Origin: Ilyomonas sp963790435
Lineage (GTDB): Bacteria; Bacteroidota; Bacteroidia; Chitinophagales; Chitinophagaceae
Assembly: GCA_963790435.1 (NCBI GenBank)
Contig: CAWBOI010000002.1
Location: 310,001-374,000, forward strand
Direction of reading: 5' to 3'
DNA: 64,000 bases
Part shown: one piece after another, positions 34,658 through 44,935 of the stretch
Layout: the number at the start of each line of letters is the position of its first letter
How positions within the stretch are numbered: position 1 is the first letter of the stretch
The notes under the pieces: model-generated
Database searches by the model: none
The model's input: the letters and a program-made list of their open reading frames with translations, nothing else
Told to the model about the DNA's origin: nothing
Translations under genes and position numbers: made by a program

Positions 34658-35656
34658 CTATGCTACTTGCAACTGTGTTGACGGGCTGTTGCGTAAGTAC
34701 AGGATTCTGTGTTGCAATGCCTGTGATTGTTGATCCTGAAGTGGGCTGATTGATTGTGCCAGTGACGGTTGCCCTGTTACTGTATTTACAGGCTGGTTGA
34801 GAATAGGATTGTTGACAGCATCTGCAAATGCTGCTGCTCCAGTGTCGGATTGTGGCGATGCCTTTTTTGGTTTTGCACCTTTTTTTTCGGATACCGGTTT
34901 GGGTGCTTTCGCCATGAACAATTTGGCTTCTGTTGCCTCTTCGTTTGTGCGCAGCGCATTTATATTTTGCAATGAAACAGACGATATATTGCCCACCGTT
35001 CCAACTGTTGTTCCGCTTGCCGTTGTACTTTGTGGCGCCGGATGATACACCAATACAAACGTGCCACCTTTGGGCACACCTGCTTTGTGTTCCAGGCCAT
35101 AATGTTTGTTATAGTAAGAATAAAAAACCAGTTGTGTTTGATATTGCTGAAGCCGCTTTGCATATTCATTTTGCAGCGTTTGCAAACGTTCATCCATACA
35201 ATCATACACAGGTGCAGCCATCTCATCAACCAGTTCATCTATTCGTATCGTTTTAAAAAACTGAAGCGTTGCATTATCAGAAGTTCCCAATTGAGTATTT
35301 AGAAGTTCTGTTACTGAAAATGTTACCAAATTCAACGTATTGGCAAAGCGTTGATAAGCCGTTGCAAATGCGTTCATGTCAATGGTAGCAAGGGTTTGCG
35401 GCGTTAGCACCTGCATCAGCGATTCAACGGCATCTACATAATCGAAGAGATAATAATATTGAATCAAACCAATGTTTTGCGAGCTTAGCTGAACGGGATT
35501 GGTAAATACACCAGCACTGTTTAAAGAAGCGAGGTAAACACTGCCAATGGTGTTTGCATTGGGTGCACAATACTTACGCATGAAGTCGCCTTTGCGATAA
35601 CCCAGATGATTGAAAATGGGTAAGTTGATAAGAATTGGGTTGAGTGCCGCTTGCAA
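34658..35656 (-). CDS. Large unknown eCIS protein, third segment
   Basis: 332 residues from the first Met, but the frame is open upstream to ~35745 (TNIGNLERQNVQAKDTNV), suggesting continuity with the preceding segment through one extra base near 35750. Mostly helical (SVTELLNTQLGTSDNATLQFF, DERLQTLQNEYAKRLQQYQTQLVFY) with FNHLGYRKGDFMRKYCAP, then a low-complexity Lys/Ala/Pro/Gln linker near the end. Between the baseplate wedge and tape-measure genes. Confidence 0.55.
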   Translation of the reverse strand: MQAALNPILINLPIFNHLGYRKGDFMRKYCAPNANTIGSVYLASLNSAGVFTNPVQLSSQNIGLIQYYYLFDYVDAVESLMQVLTPQTLATIDMNAFATAYQRFANTLNLVTFSVTELLNTQLGTSDNATLQFFKTIRIDELVDEMAAPVYDCMDERLQTLQNEYAKRLQQYQTQLVFYSYYNKHYGLEHKAGVPKGGTFVLVYHPAPQSTTASGTTVGTVGNISSVSLQNINALRTNEEATEAKLFMAKAPKPVSEKKGAKPKKASPQSDTGAAAFADAVNNPILNQPVNTVTGQPSLAQSISPLQDQQSQALQHRILYLRNSPSTQLQVA

Positions 35657-35744
35657 TTTAAACGTCGTGAACGGAATTTGCGTTGCTGCTGCATTTACAT
35701 TCGTATCTTTTGCTTGTACGTTTTGCCTTTCAAGATTGCCAATG

Positions 35745-36116
35745 TTAGTTGATATTGCCTACGTTGGTAATCGTTCCGATCGTGCCGGCTGTTTGCGGCG
35801 GATATGCCAGTTTGGTAATGTAGCAAAATGGTGTATGCACTTTGCAGCTAAATTCACTCAATAACAACTGGTAATCGGTATCTAAATCCTGCATATTGCA
35901 TTGTGGCAATGTGCCACTGTTAGTAGGCAACTGGTCGGCTGAAATGGCTACTATATCAAACGGCAAATTGAAGTTTTTTTGTTGTTGTAAAAGATTCGAT
36001 AACACCGTTTGATAATTGATGCCGATATGCCCTTCAATGCGGAAGAAATTGTATTTTTCAATGTCGTACAACAATGGATTCAACACTGCAACATCGCTGC
36101 TGTATTGGGCTCGCAT
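35745..36116 (-). CDS. Large unknown eCIS protein, second segment
   Basis: 123 residues reading AQYSSDVAVLNPLLYDIEKYNFFRIEGHIG, FNLPFDIVAIS and a motif with spaced Cys (PQCNMQDLDTDYQLLLSEFSCKVHTPFC). The frame takes over from segment one through one extra base near 36110, and its end passes to segment three. LLYDIEKYNFFRIEGHIG looks like a conserved, folded region rather than a gene start. Confidence 0.5.
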   Translation of the reverse strand: MRAQYSSDVAVLNPLLYDIEKYNFFRIEGHIGINYQTVLSNLLQQQKNFNLPFDIVAISADQLPTNSGTLPQCNMQDLDTDYQLLLSEFSCKVHTPFCYITKLAYPPQTAGTIGTITNVGNIN

Positions 36117-37599
36117 TGTAGTTTAAATTCTGGGTTGATAAACCTCGCACCGTTTTGTAATAACTCCAGTAATTGTACAATTCATTGCCCGCATCGTTCA
36201 CAGTATAATAGTAAGGAATGGCACGTTGCGAAAGCAAAGCCTGCTGATACAAGCTGGGTAAAATGGAAACGTTTAAAGACCGTTGATTAGATGAATTAAC
36301 TGTTACAAATTCACGCACCAGAATCTGCATCCTGCGAAATAAAAATTGTGTTTCTGAAGTTTCATCCTGTTGCTTTGCAAAGAGTGGCGAATACATAAAA
36401 TAAGTGCGGTACGCATCCTTCGCAAATCCTTTGGTATTGCCGGTTGCACTGCCCAAAACCAAATGCAGCGGAAACAAATTTTCATCAGGACAACAGGCAT
36501 ACATCAACTGTGAAACCTTTAATTTAAACTCATCGTAAGCCTTAGATAAATCATCAATAAAATCATAGAAATATTGAATGAAAAGAGGATACGTTTTGAG
36601 GATATTATCACGCACCGTTTTCAAATCATCGAACAAAGTGGGAAAGCCGGTTGCCGTATCATCCAGCAGACTTTGATATTGATTGTAACAATAATTGAAT
36701 GCATCAGCAACAGAGGAAAGCGTAGCATCATCCACCAGTTTTACAAACGCATTGATGACATCATCGGTTGATTTGATGTCGGTATAAGGAACATTAAATC
36801 GTTTTAAACTGATTTGCGGTGCACCTAATGACAATGGTTGTAAATGCAACAAGCCAGTCTCTTTTAAACCCGCTCCTGTATTGGCTTTCATGTTACTAAT
36901 AGAAGTAGCCGTAATGCGCTTTTGTGTAATGGAAGAAGCCAAGCTCCGTTTAATTCCACTGATGTTTACATTCATCGGCGGCGTAGTAGTTTGTTGTGGC
37001 AATTGAGGCAAATCGCCACTCTTCACCAGCAACGCACGGATATTGAACAACATTTTTTCACCTTTGTTATTGCAATCAAATACATCGCAGTTCTTCAAGT
37101 CCATTTCATTCGCTTCTAAAAAAAGTACCAAAACCAAATCAGCAAAAGCATTATTCGCATTCGCATCCGAAATGAGCAAGGCATTGCTTTTATCACCGGC
37201 TTCCAGTGCGTTGTAATCATCATCTGTAAGCAAATAATAAATGGTTTTTCCGGCACAGAATGTTTGGTAAAATGGCAATGCATTATTGGGATAGGTAAAC
37301 GGCAAATCGTTGGGTTGAGGAATCGCGTTGTACGGCAAATAATAACTGTATTGTTTATCATCCAGCACGATCAAATAACCCTGCGATGTAACGCCGCAAC
37401 CTTTGGTAACTTCTATCACACCGGTATGTTGAACGATGTTCAAACCGCATACAATGCCAATGCCGATGAGCTTGTTGCGCGTCCACCGGTTTTGTTGGTC
37501 AAGATAATTGAACAACTGGTTCAGATGGTCATTCGTTAGCACCTGGTCGGCTTCAAACACCATGTATTCGTTAGGTAAAAATTCTGTTGTGTTTGCCAT
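36058..37599 (-). CDS. Large unknown eCIS protein, N-terminal segment
   Basis: 513 residues from MANTTEFLPNEYMVFEADQVLTNDHLNQLFNYLDQQNRWTRNKLIG, then GIGIVCGLNI and KGCGVTSQGYLIVL. The first ~80 residues look like a folded head domain; helices follow. It starts 2 bases after the second baseplate wedge gene, so translation is coupled. The frame stops at 36058, but the next segment continues at once in another frame. In Afp/PVC loci this position holds the tail fibre and associated genes, so a host-binding or baseplate-peripheral role is possible. No homologue of known function is recognised. Confidence 0.6.
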   Translation of the reverse strand: MANTTEFLPNEYMVFEADQVLTNDHLNQLFNYLDQQNRWTRNKLIGIGIVCGLNIVQHTGVIEVTKGCGVTSQGYLIVLDDKQYSYYLPYNAIPQPNDLPFTYPNNALPFYQTFCAGKTIYYLLTDDDYNALEAGDKSNALLISDANANNAFADLVLVLFLEANEMDLKNCDVFDCNNKGEKMLFNIRALLVKSGDLPQLPQQTTTPPMNVNISGIKRSLASSITQKRITATSISNMKANTGAGLKETGLLHLQPLSLGAPQISLKRFNVPYTDIKSTDDVINAFVKLVDDATLSSVADAFNYCYNQYQSLLDDTATGFPTLFDDLKTVRDNILKTYPLFIQYFYDFIDDLSKAYDEFKLKVSQLMYACCPDENLFPLHLVLGSATGNTKGFAKDAYRTYFMYSPLFAKQQDETSETQFLFRRMQILVREFVTVNSSNQRSLNVSILPSLYQQALLSQRAIPYYYTVNDAGNELYNYWSYYKTVRGLSTQNLNYNASPIQQRCCSVESIVVRH

Positions 37600-37601
37600 A
37601 A

Positions 37602-38288
37602 TTATTGCGGTTTAAATGATCCTAAAATGGTTCTGCCCAGCATTACAGGATTGGTGTTTTCGCTGTCTTCGCAATCATGCAAAGTCGCTACTGGATATTC
37701 GCTGTGCAGGTAAAATAATATGTTGACGAGCGCGTCGTTTGTTGTTTGGAAAGCCGTTACGGAAGTTGGGTTTTGCGCATAATTTGCCAATGCAATGAGC
37801 CAGTTTTGATAGGCAATTTCAAAGTTGCGCATGTCGTCATTGTTCAGCCAGCACACTTTCAATAGGGTATGCGCAGGCGCTTCCTCTCGTATCCTGTTTT
37901 CAAAATAATCGCGAAAGGCAAGACTTTGAAAATGCTCCGGCCAATACGGCAACACCACCGACATGCGAAACGAAAACGGATCTTCTTCTCCGCAAAAATC
38001 ACAGCCCGGCGTCAAGCATACAGGCGGCAGTGCAAACGCATTGTTTCGGGGTCGTAATAAAATATGTTCAACCAAATGCATGCCTTCCGAATCGCAATCT
38101 GCATTGAACAATGTGATGAAGTTTTGCTGCGCAGTAAGAGCCGTTGCTTCATCAGCGAAATCGTTGCTGACGGCTTGTGTGTTGCTTGCATCATCCTTTA
38201 TCACAACACGCTGATCGCTGCCAGCCGCTTCTATGCTATAATGCGCTGAAGCCTTTGCTACGTCTATAAAAGAAGCCGCTGCTGCCAC
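37602..38288 (-). CDS. eCIS baseplate wedge protein 2 (Afp12-like), C-terminal segment
   Basis: The frame opens upstream to ~38380 (KFVFTDKNNNTITSF) and joins the larger segment through a one-base deletion; a short middle stretch (~38380-38562) lies in a third frame reading TSRNMATAPPQNFAI...VSGLEKKAARLAG. This part ends with a Cys-containing loop (VCLTPGCDFCGEEDPFSF), the conserved-looking MSVVLPYWPEHFQSLAFRDYFENRIREEAPAHTLLKVCWL and a GRTILGSF tail. Whole gene 37602..40685, about 1027 residues. Confidence 0.65.
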   Translation of the reverse strand: MAAAASFIDVAKASAHYSIEAAGSDQRVVIKDDASNTQAVSNDFADEATALTAQQNFITLFNADCDSEGMHLVEHILLRPRNNAFALPPVCLTPGCDFCGEEDPFSFRMSVVLPYWPEHFQSLAFRDYFENRIREEAPAHTLLKVCWLNNDDMRNFEIAYQNWLIALANYAQNPTSVTAFQTTNDALVNILFYLHSEYPVATLHDCEDSENTNPVMLGRTILGSFKPQ

Positions 38289-38366
38289 AGCATCGCTTTC
38301 GTTTGCATAAGCTGTAAACGAAGTAATCGTGTTGTTGTTTTTATCGGTAAAAACAAACTTGATACT

Positions 38367-40685
38367 TTAGCCGGTGTATCGCTGGTTGCTACAATATCGG
38401 CTTGGGTAAAACAAAACAAAAACCTTCGGAACACATTGGAAATACCTGCTAATCTTGCCGCCTTTTTTTCTAAGCCCGAAACATTGTCTGTGTCCCATAA
38501 AGCAGTTGTATCTATCGCAAAATTTTGTGGCGGAGCGGTTGCCATATTGCGGGAAGTAATTAAACGCTTTTGCCCGCTCGTAACTCGTTTGCGGGTAATT
38601 TTTGATAAAATCAATTTTGTTGTTGATAAGGTCTTTTGGATCAATTTTGGTTTCCTGCTGTGTTTCGTAATCCAACGAATACATGAGCAAAACATAATCG
38701 TTAAACGACTCATCAAACCGTGCCATCAGGTGATCTAAAAAACGGTTGCGCCTGTCGGTAAATGTTTCGTTGGTTTCGTATAAATTCTGCCAGTTGTTGG
38801 GTGTTGCCACACTTGAATCGGCATTGTTGAAAACGGCTTCCAGCAATGAATTGTGGCTGCTGTCTTGCTTGTAAATGGCATCAACATCTTTGATGCTATC
38901 AATGTACTGACCGAAGTAAGTATGCGTGATAGAATCCGTGCTGAATAAGGCTTTCGCGTTTTTCAACTGGCTAAAAAAATCGGCTAATAGCTGATCATAA
39001 AAAAGAAGATATGCTTTTAATTGTCTTGCCTGTGCTTTGCGTTGCTCTGTCGCATCAGAAGGCAAACCTGCGCTGCCAATGCCATAGGTTTGCGGAAACA
39101 ATTCATCTATGGAAGTGTATTCATCAATGCTGTTGTATTGACCAATGGGCAAAGGCAAATCATCTCCATGACTTGTGAGCTTGTTAGCCGCATGTACGGC
39201 TTTCAGCCACTTTAATGTATCACGCACTTCGCTCAGGTTGGGCAGGCAAGGAAAATTATTTTTATAAAACAAAATCTTCGAAGCTGTTTCATAAAATACC
39301 GGTTTGTGTCCCGGCGTAATATTCATGCACCAGCTTTTGCTTGTTGCATTTGCAACCGGCTTTCCATTCGCATCATACTTCGTCATGCGGAAGTTTTTTA
39401 CTGCCAGTACGCCTTTAATATCCATGATTAAACTAATAACATCCGATGCATGAATCACTGTTTTTAGTTGTGTGTTTTCCAATTCAGCCGTATCAATAAA
39501 GCCATGCGCCAATCGCGGTCCTTCAAACACTTCATCGGGCGTGTAACCCTTAGCCAGTAAGTCTTTCAAGAGATAAAAGGTAACTGATGGATTAAGGTAT
39601 TGTTCAATGGCAAACCATACATCTGCCTGCACTGCATCCATGTCGGTATCGACTGTTACATCAATGTCGCAACAAATCGCAATGTCTTCATCAGGTATCG
39701 TATCAACCTTTATGAAATCTTCACACAGGTTCCGGTTTTCATGTAGTGTTTTGATTGCGGTTTGAACAATCTTTTTTGTTTGTTGAAGCTTATAAATGTA
39801 AAGGCTGATGACTTGCTGTGTGAACTGTGTAGAAAAGAAAACCTGCATGTCAGTTAATAAAACCACTCTACCTGATGGTTGCAACTCAATCACTATTTCT
39901 GCGCTTAGCGTTGCGTTATAAGTGATGGTAGTGTCATCTATTTTTGTAACAGAAAAGCTTACATCCAATTTCCAATCCTTTCCATCTTGTGTAAGGGTTG
40001 CCGTAACATTGCTTACCGCATCTTTATTTGCGTTAAGCAAATCAGTGTTTATACTTGTATCATTCCAGGCAGGGAAAATGACTGTAAAGCTGACTGCGCC
40101 TGCATTGTAGCTTGTTATTGCAGGGCTTAATACTTCAATTTCACCGTTGTTTAAGCTGCCTACCTGCGGGTCATCATCTAAGTCAAGCAGCACTGTATAT
40201 AAACCCGAAATAAAAATAGGATGCGGTGTTGTTTCGTAAGTTAATTTGTCCTCTTTGCAATCGGCATAAAATGGCACTTCTGCAATGGTTGATACAGTGC
40301 CATCAGGGTTTGTTTTTGTATCATTTGTTAGTAGCCATGCATTGTGAACGCCTTCAATGTCTATCAGCAATTTTCTATAATCATCAATGGTTAGCGGTGC
40401 TTGTGTAAGAATGTTTTTTGCGGTAAATAAAGCCTGTGAAGAAGCGATTTGTCCATTGCTTTCCGTTAATAAATTCGCCATCGGCAATTGGGCGCGATAA
40501 CCTAATTCCGTAATGGCGTAACACAAAGCTTCAAGTATCGTTATTCCCGGGTCGTGCTCGTTATAGTCGGTCCACAAAGCACTGCCCAATTCTTCAATGT
40601 ATTGCAAGCCTGCACTTCGCAAAAAAGCATAATCTTCTTCGGAAGAAAGCACAGGATTTTTTATTATCGTTGTTGTATCTGCCAT
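38367..40685 (-). CDS. eCIS baseplate wedge protein 2 (Afp12-like), N-terminal segment
   Basis: Starts MADTTTIIKNPVLSSEEDYAFLRSAGLQYIEELGSALWTDYNEHDPGITILEALCYAITELGYR; the DYNEHDPGITILE signature marks baseplate wedge proteins of the Afp12/J-like type that join the spike hub to the sheath baseplate. The ATG overlaps the previous stop as TGATG. The frame runs into nonsense after ~38565, where an extra A shifts it (SYERAKAFN should continue ITSRNMATAPP). The C-terminal segment is annotated separately. Confidence 0.75.
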   Translation of the reverse strand: MADTTTIIKNPVLSSEEDYAFLRSAGLQYIEELGSALWTDYNEHDPGITILEALCYAITELGYRAQLPMANLLTESNGQIASSQALFTAKNILTQAPLTIDDYRKLLIDIEGVHNAWLLTNDTKTNPDGTVSTIAEVPFYADCKEDKLTYETTPHPIFISGLYTVLLDLDDDPQVGSLNNGEIEVLSPAITSYNAGAVSFTVIFPAWNDTSINTDLLNANKDAVSNVTATLTQDGKDWKLDVSFSVTKIDDTTITYNATLSAEIVIELQPSGRVVLLTDMQVFFSTQFTQQVISLYIYKLQQTKKIVQTAIKTLHENRNLCEDFIKVDTIPDEDIAICCDIDVTVDTDMDAVQADVWFAIEQYLNPSVTFYLLKDLLAKGYTPDEVFEGPRLAHGFIDTAELENTQLKTVIHASDVISLIMDIKGVLAVKNFRMTKYDANGKPVANATSKSWCMNITPGHKPVFYETASKILFYKNNFPCLPNLSEVRDTLKWLKAVHAANKLTSHGDDLPLPIGQYNSIDEYTSIDELFPQTYGIGSAGLPSDATEQRKAQARQLKAYLLFYDQLLADFFSQLKNAKALFSTDSITHTYFGQYIDSIKDVDAIYKQDSSHNSLLEAVFNNADSSVATPNNWQNLYETNETFTDRRNRFLDHLMARFDESFNDYVLLMYSLDYETQQETKIDPKDLINNKIDFIKNYPQTSYERAKAFNYFPQYGNRSATKFCDRYNCFMGHRQCFGLRKKGGKISRYFQCVPKVFVLFYPSRYCSNQRYTG

Positions 40686-43600
40686 CAGCAATTGCAGTTT
40701 GCAGGTGATTGAATTAAATGCCTTGTTACCACTCCGTTTGCATCGGTGTTGCTATACGAAACCAGTATCGAACGTGCGGTGGAAGCAACGGCTTCTTCAA
40801 TGTCGTACAACGCAGTGGCGATATTGCCTTCCTCATCCCGAATAAACTGGTTCATTGTAAAACACGTTATAAAATCAACATAAGAACGTTCTTCAATAAA
40901 ATTGAGCACCACCGATTTTTCTATCCTGCCGCCAAACTCAATGTCGGCGCCGCTTTCATTCGCCCATGGCGTAAGAAAAGTTTCTATCTCATCGTTCAAT
41001 TGTTTTTTATAAAAATCAATATCATAGTTGGGTAAAAACGTTACAGCAAAATCAAACTGTACTTCTTCAAACTGCGGATTGGTAACCACCAGGTTCACGA
41101 ACGGTGAAGTGAGATTTTGCAGGTAATCCTGTATCTCTTCTATTAAACCAATAGCGGTATAAGGACGCAATAAATTGGCGGAAGAAAGATGGGTAAAATC
41201 GGGCACTGTTACTACCATTGTGCTACCGGGCAATACTTCGCTGTATTTGGTTTTGCCACTATTTTGGCCCATAAAACCAGTGTGAGGAATGCACTTGGCT
41301 TTATGGATTTGCGGAAAATAATCCAATACCAAACGCACATAATCCGACACGGTAACAGCCCGGTGTTTATGCCGCAATCGTTCGCTCACACGCACATAAA
41401 ACTGGTTGTCTGTTTCGTGCAACCTGCCTCCAAAAGAAGGATAAGGCTGCTCTGTTTTTTTAATGGCGGCAATGGCTGAAACCGGCTTGGAGATTGTGTT
41501 TGCGGGCAATGGCGCTGTGTATTCAACACCTGCTGAAAGGTTCTGTGCAAACTGTGCTTTGGCGGCGTTTGTTTTTACATCAATTAATTTGCAAACTGCA
41601 TCAGTGTCTTTATCAGCCACCAGCTTTATCCAGGTAAGAGAAGCGTCTGCGCGGGTGCTGCCTGTTGTAACCGTTAAAGGCAATGAAACCGTTACAATGC
41701 CAGAGCTTGTCAGGTTGGTTGTTTCATCTATAATAGAGAGCTTATCAAACGGCAACCAATTGTTATCGGAGAGATAATACCACTCAATTGTGGTCGCCTT
41801 TTTCAAAGGATTGCTGGTTCCATCCGATACTTCAAACAACATCGTTAGCGTTTCCTGCGGAGAGGCATTTTGCAAGCCAATCCAAAGCTCGCCGCTATCA
41901 TTGCTTGCGGGGTTGTTATCAAGATTGAAAACGGGCAAAAAACTCATCGCATCATCTGTAAGAAACGGGTGCATTTCGCGCAAGCCAAAAGGCTCAACGT
42001 GATAATAAAAAGCGGTGCTGTTGTTGAATGATGCTTCGCTATCATCCGTAAAATCAATGTTTGTTTTTACCGTATAAGTAATGCTGATAGAATTGGCGAT
42101 GAGTTGTGGTGCAGGCAAGGCTAATTTCGGCGGATCAACTGTATAGCTTGTTACCGTTCCCCCATTTGAATTAACGGTAACATTGGTTTGTTTTAAAGAA
42201 GCTTGTGTGTTGGATAAATACGTCGCAAAGCTGTAATCATCCGTTGCTAATTGCAGCTTGATAAAGCCTTCTGCGCTGTTCACTGCATAAGCCTCATTTG
42301 CCCCAAAATCTACGTCCGTTACTTCGATGTTTACCGGTAAAGAACCGGAAATGGAAACAGGCGATGAAAGCAAATCAACGCTGCTTGCCAACGGTGATGA
42401 CGACCAATTGCCCGCATACAAAGCCAGCAAATTAGCAGGTGCTGTTGCCGCTACTGAAGTGCTGTTAAAGAAGCCTGCGTTCACCAATGTGCCCAGCAAA
42501 TCATTGCTGCTTAATTGCGCGATGTTGTTTGAAAAAGAAGCAGAGGAAACAGCATCATTAGCGACTGATAACAAAGCTAGTTTAGATTGAATGGCGGAAG
42601 ATGAAACTGTATTGGTTGATGAAGCATCGCTTGTTGTTTGAAGCACGTTGGCTTGAATGGCATCGCTGTTTGCCGTTAAAATGTTACTCAATTTAAACTT
42701 TGAATTATCACCCGCAGCTTGTGACAGCGATGTATCCACCGGCTTCCAGTCGAAATCAATTTCCAAATAGGTGAGCGGCTTTTGAAACATCTCTTTGCTT
42801 CCAATAATTAAGCTATCGTTCTGCGAAGGAAAATCACCAAAGGGCTTGAAAGGTTTGGCTGCATTGATATTGCCATCTTTGTTTTGCAAACTCAGATTTT
42901 TTATCGTTGCCGTTACCAAAATGGCAATGCTATTAATTTGAATTGTTTTTATTTCTTCATAAAAAGAATAATCGTTCAAGATAGCTTGTGCAATGGGCAA
43001 TATTGTGTTGAAGTTGCCGCTATGAATTTTTTGCGAATAAGGAAGGATGGATGGCGCATCGCCTGCGAGCGCAATGTTGATAGAGAATGAATTGCCATCA
43101 ACCGTTGCAGTATATCCGGTTGCTGTGTACCAGCTTTTTTTCGCTGTGAATTGAAACGTGAACAGGTTAGATAAATCGCTTTCGCTGATGCCAATTGCAC
43201 GATCGCAGCCAAATGTAAATTGAATGCTGCGCGCTCCTTCATTTAGAAACAAAAGGGCAGAAGCAATGGCAAAACCAAGACTTGCGCCTGTTTTGTTTTT
43301 AGGGCTTTTAAATGGGGCCCAGGAATTATCGGCACTGGTTAGTTTCGCTCCGTTACCATCATCCGAAGCCGCTACCGGCGAAGCATACAAGGCGCCATTC
43401 ACACTCTTATCTAAGTATAAAGATTGTAACGATTGTACTGTTGTTCTTTGCAGCACCACATCGTTTACAATGTTGTAAAAAATATCATTACCGTTTGCAT
43501 CTTTACCCGCTTTGAAAGATGTTTGTTTTTGCAGTAAAAATTGATCGGTATTTTTCTGCAATTCAAACAACAAATGCACAAAGCCTGGCTCCGCAGTTCG

Positions 43601-44521
43601 ATTGGTCAAATGCAAAACATCTTTGTAATAAAAATCGAGATGATTTTGTGTGAAGTGGTTGAGACCGTTTTGCGCAAAGCGAAACAAGCGCAGGAACGTT
43701 AAGTACAACGCATAATGCGGCTGATGCGATGGATAGTTGTTGAGCGTTTCCTCTAAATAAGCCGGTGCTTTGCTTACTATGTTGATAACGCCACTGATAA
43801 ACAATTGCAACGGACCCGTAAACAAATTGTGTGTGAGCACATGGCTGATGTCGCTTTTTGCATCAACGCTTCCTACCGTAATTTGCGGAACAGCAAGGGA
43901 TGCCACCGACCACACGCTACTTAAACTGGCAGGCTGAAAATCGCCCGAAAACAAAACCGGCGATACCGGCATCAAAGGATCTATATAGTGAGAACTTTCA
44001 TTAATTAACGACAAGGGCGCATCACGGAATGTGAGATAGTATTGATACAGCAAAGCGGCTGGCAGCGCGAGGTTGGAAGCGATGGCTACCGATAAAAATT
44101 GTTTGAAGCGAACATCATCAGGAAGTTGTTGCAGACTTTTATCTAACTCGAAAATTAGTGTAAAAACAAAATCAAAAATGGTTTTGAAATATTGCTTTGC
44201 TTCATCGGCAGTTGTTGCACCATTCACTTCATCAGCCACATTTGCAATGAACGGCGTAAAGTCTTTTGCTTTGTAGTTTGCAATGGCAGCAATGGTTACC
44301 GAAACATCATTTGCCATGAAGCTTTGCCAATCATCCGTTGGGCTATTGGTTGTATTAAAATAATTCAGGTAAGAGCCATAGTTTTTGGCAAACAAAACTA
44401 AGTCTGCTGTAGTGCGTTCATCCACATTGGCATATTGCGCAAGCAAGGCCTGTAAAGCACGCTTCAACTGGCTTGTGCCGCTTTGTTGTAAAAGGTTGGT
44501 ATCGTAACAATTGTTTGCCAT
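40685..44521 (-). CDS. eCIS baseplate J-like wedge protein 1 (Afp11-like)
   Basis: 1278 residues, intact. N-terminal helical region, a large central Ser/Asn/Thr-rich beta region (~550-900), and a C-terminal baseplate J-like domain: DNQFYVRVSERLRHKHRAVTVSDYVRLVLDYFP, TAIGLIEEIQDYLQNLTSPFV, then FGGRIEKSVVLNFIEERSYVDFI. Homologues form the wedge ring linking the sheath base to the hub. The first ATG overlaps the gp25 stop (TGATG) and the last codon overlaps the next start, so three baseplate genes are tightly coupled. The low-complexity centre may be variable. Confidence 0.82.
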   Translation of the reverse strand: MANNCYDTNLLQQSGTSQLKRALQALLAQYANVDERTTADLVLFAKNYGSYLNYFNTTNSPTDDWQSFMANDVSVTIAAIANYKAKDFTPFIANVADEVNGATTADEAKQYFKTIFDFVFTLIFELDKSLQQLPDDVRFKQFLSVAIASNLALPAALLYQYYLTFRDAPLSLINESSHYIDPLMPVSPVLFSGDFQPASLSSVWSVASLAVPQITVGSVDAKSDISHVLTHNLFTGPLQLFISGVINIVSKAPAYLEETLNNYPSHQPHYALYLTFLRLFRFAQNGLNHFTQNHLDFYYKDVLHLTNRTAEPGFVHLLFELQKNTDQFLLQKQTSFKAGKDANGNDIFYNIVNDVVLQRTTVQSLQSLYLDKSVNGALYASPVAASDDGNGAKLTSADNSWAPFKSPKNKTGASLGFAIASALLFLNEGARSIQFTFGCDRAIGISESDLSNLFTFQFTAKKSWYTATGYTATVDGNSFSINIALAGDAPSILPYSQKIHSGNFNTILPIAQAILNDYSFYEEIKTIQINSIAILVTATIKNLSLQNKDGNINAAKPFKPFGDFPSQNDSLIIGSKEMFQKPLTYLEIDFDWKPVDTSLSQAAGDNSKFKLSNILTANSDAIQANVLQTTSDASSTNTVSSSAIQSKLALLSVANDAVSSASFSNNIAQLSSNDLLGTLVNAGFFNSTSVAATAPANLLALYAGNWSSSPLASSVDLLSSPVSISGSLPVNIEVTDVDFGANEAYAVNSAEGFIKLQLATDDYSFATYLSNTQASLKQTNVTVNSNGGTVTSYTVDPPKLALPAPQLIANSISITYTVKTNIDFTDDSEASFNNSTAFYYHVEPFGLREMHPFLTDDAMSFLPVFNLDNNPASNDSGELWIGLQNASPQETLTMLFEVSDGTSNPLKKATTIEWYYLSDNNWLPFDKLSIIDETTNLTSSGIVTVSLPLTVTTGSTRADASLTWIKLVADKDTDAVCKLIDVKTNAAKAQFAQNLSAGVEYTAPLPANTISKPVSAIAAIKKTEQPYPSFGGRLHETDNQFYVRVSERLRHKHRAVTVSDYVRLVLDYFPQIHKAKCIPHTGFMGQNSGKTKYSEVLPGSTMVVTVPDFTHLSSANLLRPYTAIGLIEEIQDYLQNLTSPFVNLVVTNPQFEEVQFDFAVTFLPNYDIDFYKKQLNDEIETFLTPWANESGADIEFGGRIEKSVVLNFIEERSYVDFITCFTMNQFIRDEEGNIATALYDIEEAVASTARSILVSYSNTDANGVVTRHLIQSPANCNC

Positions 44522-44934
44522 CAGTGCAGTTCTGTGCCTTCGGTTTTATAGTATGGAAACACAAAATTGAATCGTGAGTTGGTGGTGCGAATGGTGTAAT
44601 CAATAATGATAAGAATGACACCATTCGTGCTTCCGCTATCATCAATGGTGATGCTGTTGGCATCAATGCGTGCTTCGTAAAAAAGGATGGCGTTCTTTAT
44701 CATTTCACTCAAATAAGTTTTGAATGTAGTGGTCATGTTTTCAAACACCATTTCGTCTAAGTTGCAGCCATAGTCGGGCAGCATAATGCGCTCGCCTTTG
44801 CGCGTGGAAAGCAGGATTTGCAGGCTTTCCTGAATGTCTTCTTCATCGCTTACCATTTCCACGGTATGCGTTGTGTTGTCAAACGTTGGTGGAAAGCTCC
44901 AGCCTCTGCCGAGAAATGAATTTGTTATCGTCAT
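44521..44934 (-). CDS. GPW/gp25 family baseplate protein (Afp9-like)
   Basis: 137 residues. FLGRGWSFPPTFD, EDIQESLQILLSTRKGERIMLPDYGCNLDEMVFE and a final beta strand pair are diagnostic of the gp25 lysozyme-like fold (no catalytic role), the core of contractile-tail baseplates that starts sheath assembly. One base separates it from the PAAR gene. Confidence 0.93.
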   Translation of the reverse strand: MTITNSFLGRGWSFPPTFDNTTHTVEMVSDEEDIQESLQILLSTRKGERIMLPDYGCNLDEMVFENMTTTFKTYLSEMIKNAILFYEARIDANSITIDDSGSTNGVILIIIDYTIRTTNSRFNFVFPYYKTEGTELH

Positions 44935-44935
44935 A

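Noticed and set aside
33396..37599. Programmed ribosomal frameshifting in the large eCIS gene
   Set aside because: Shifts in both directions at sites without a clear slippery heptamer, while many unrelated genes show similar indels; errors are simpler.
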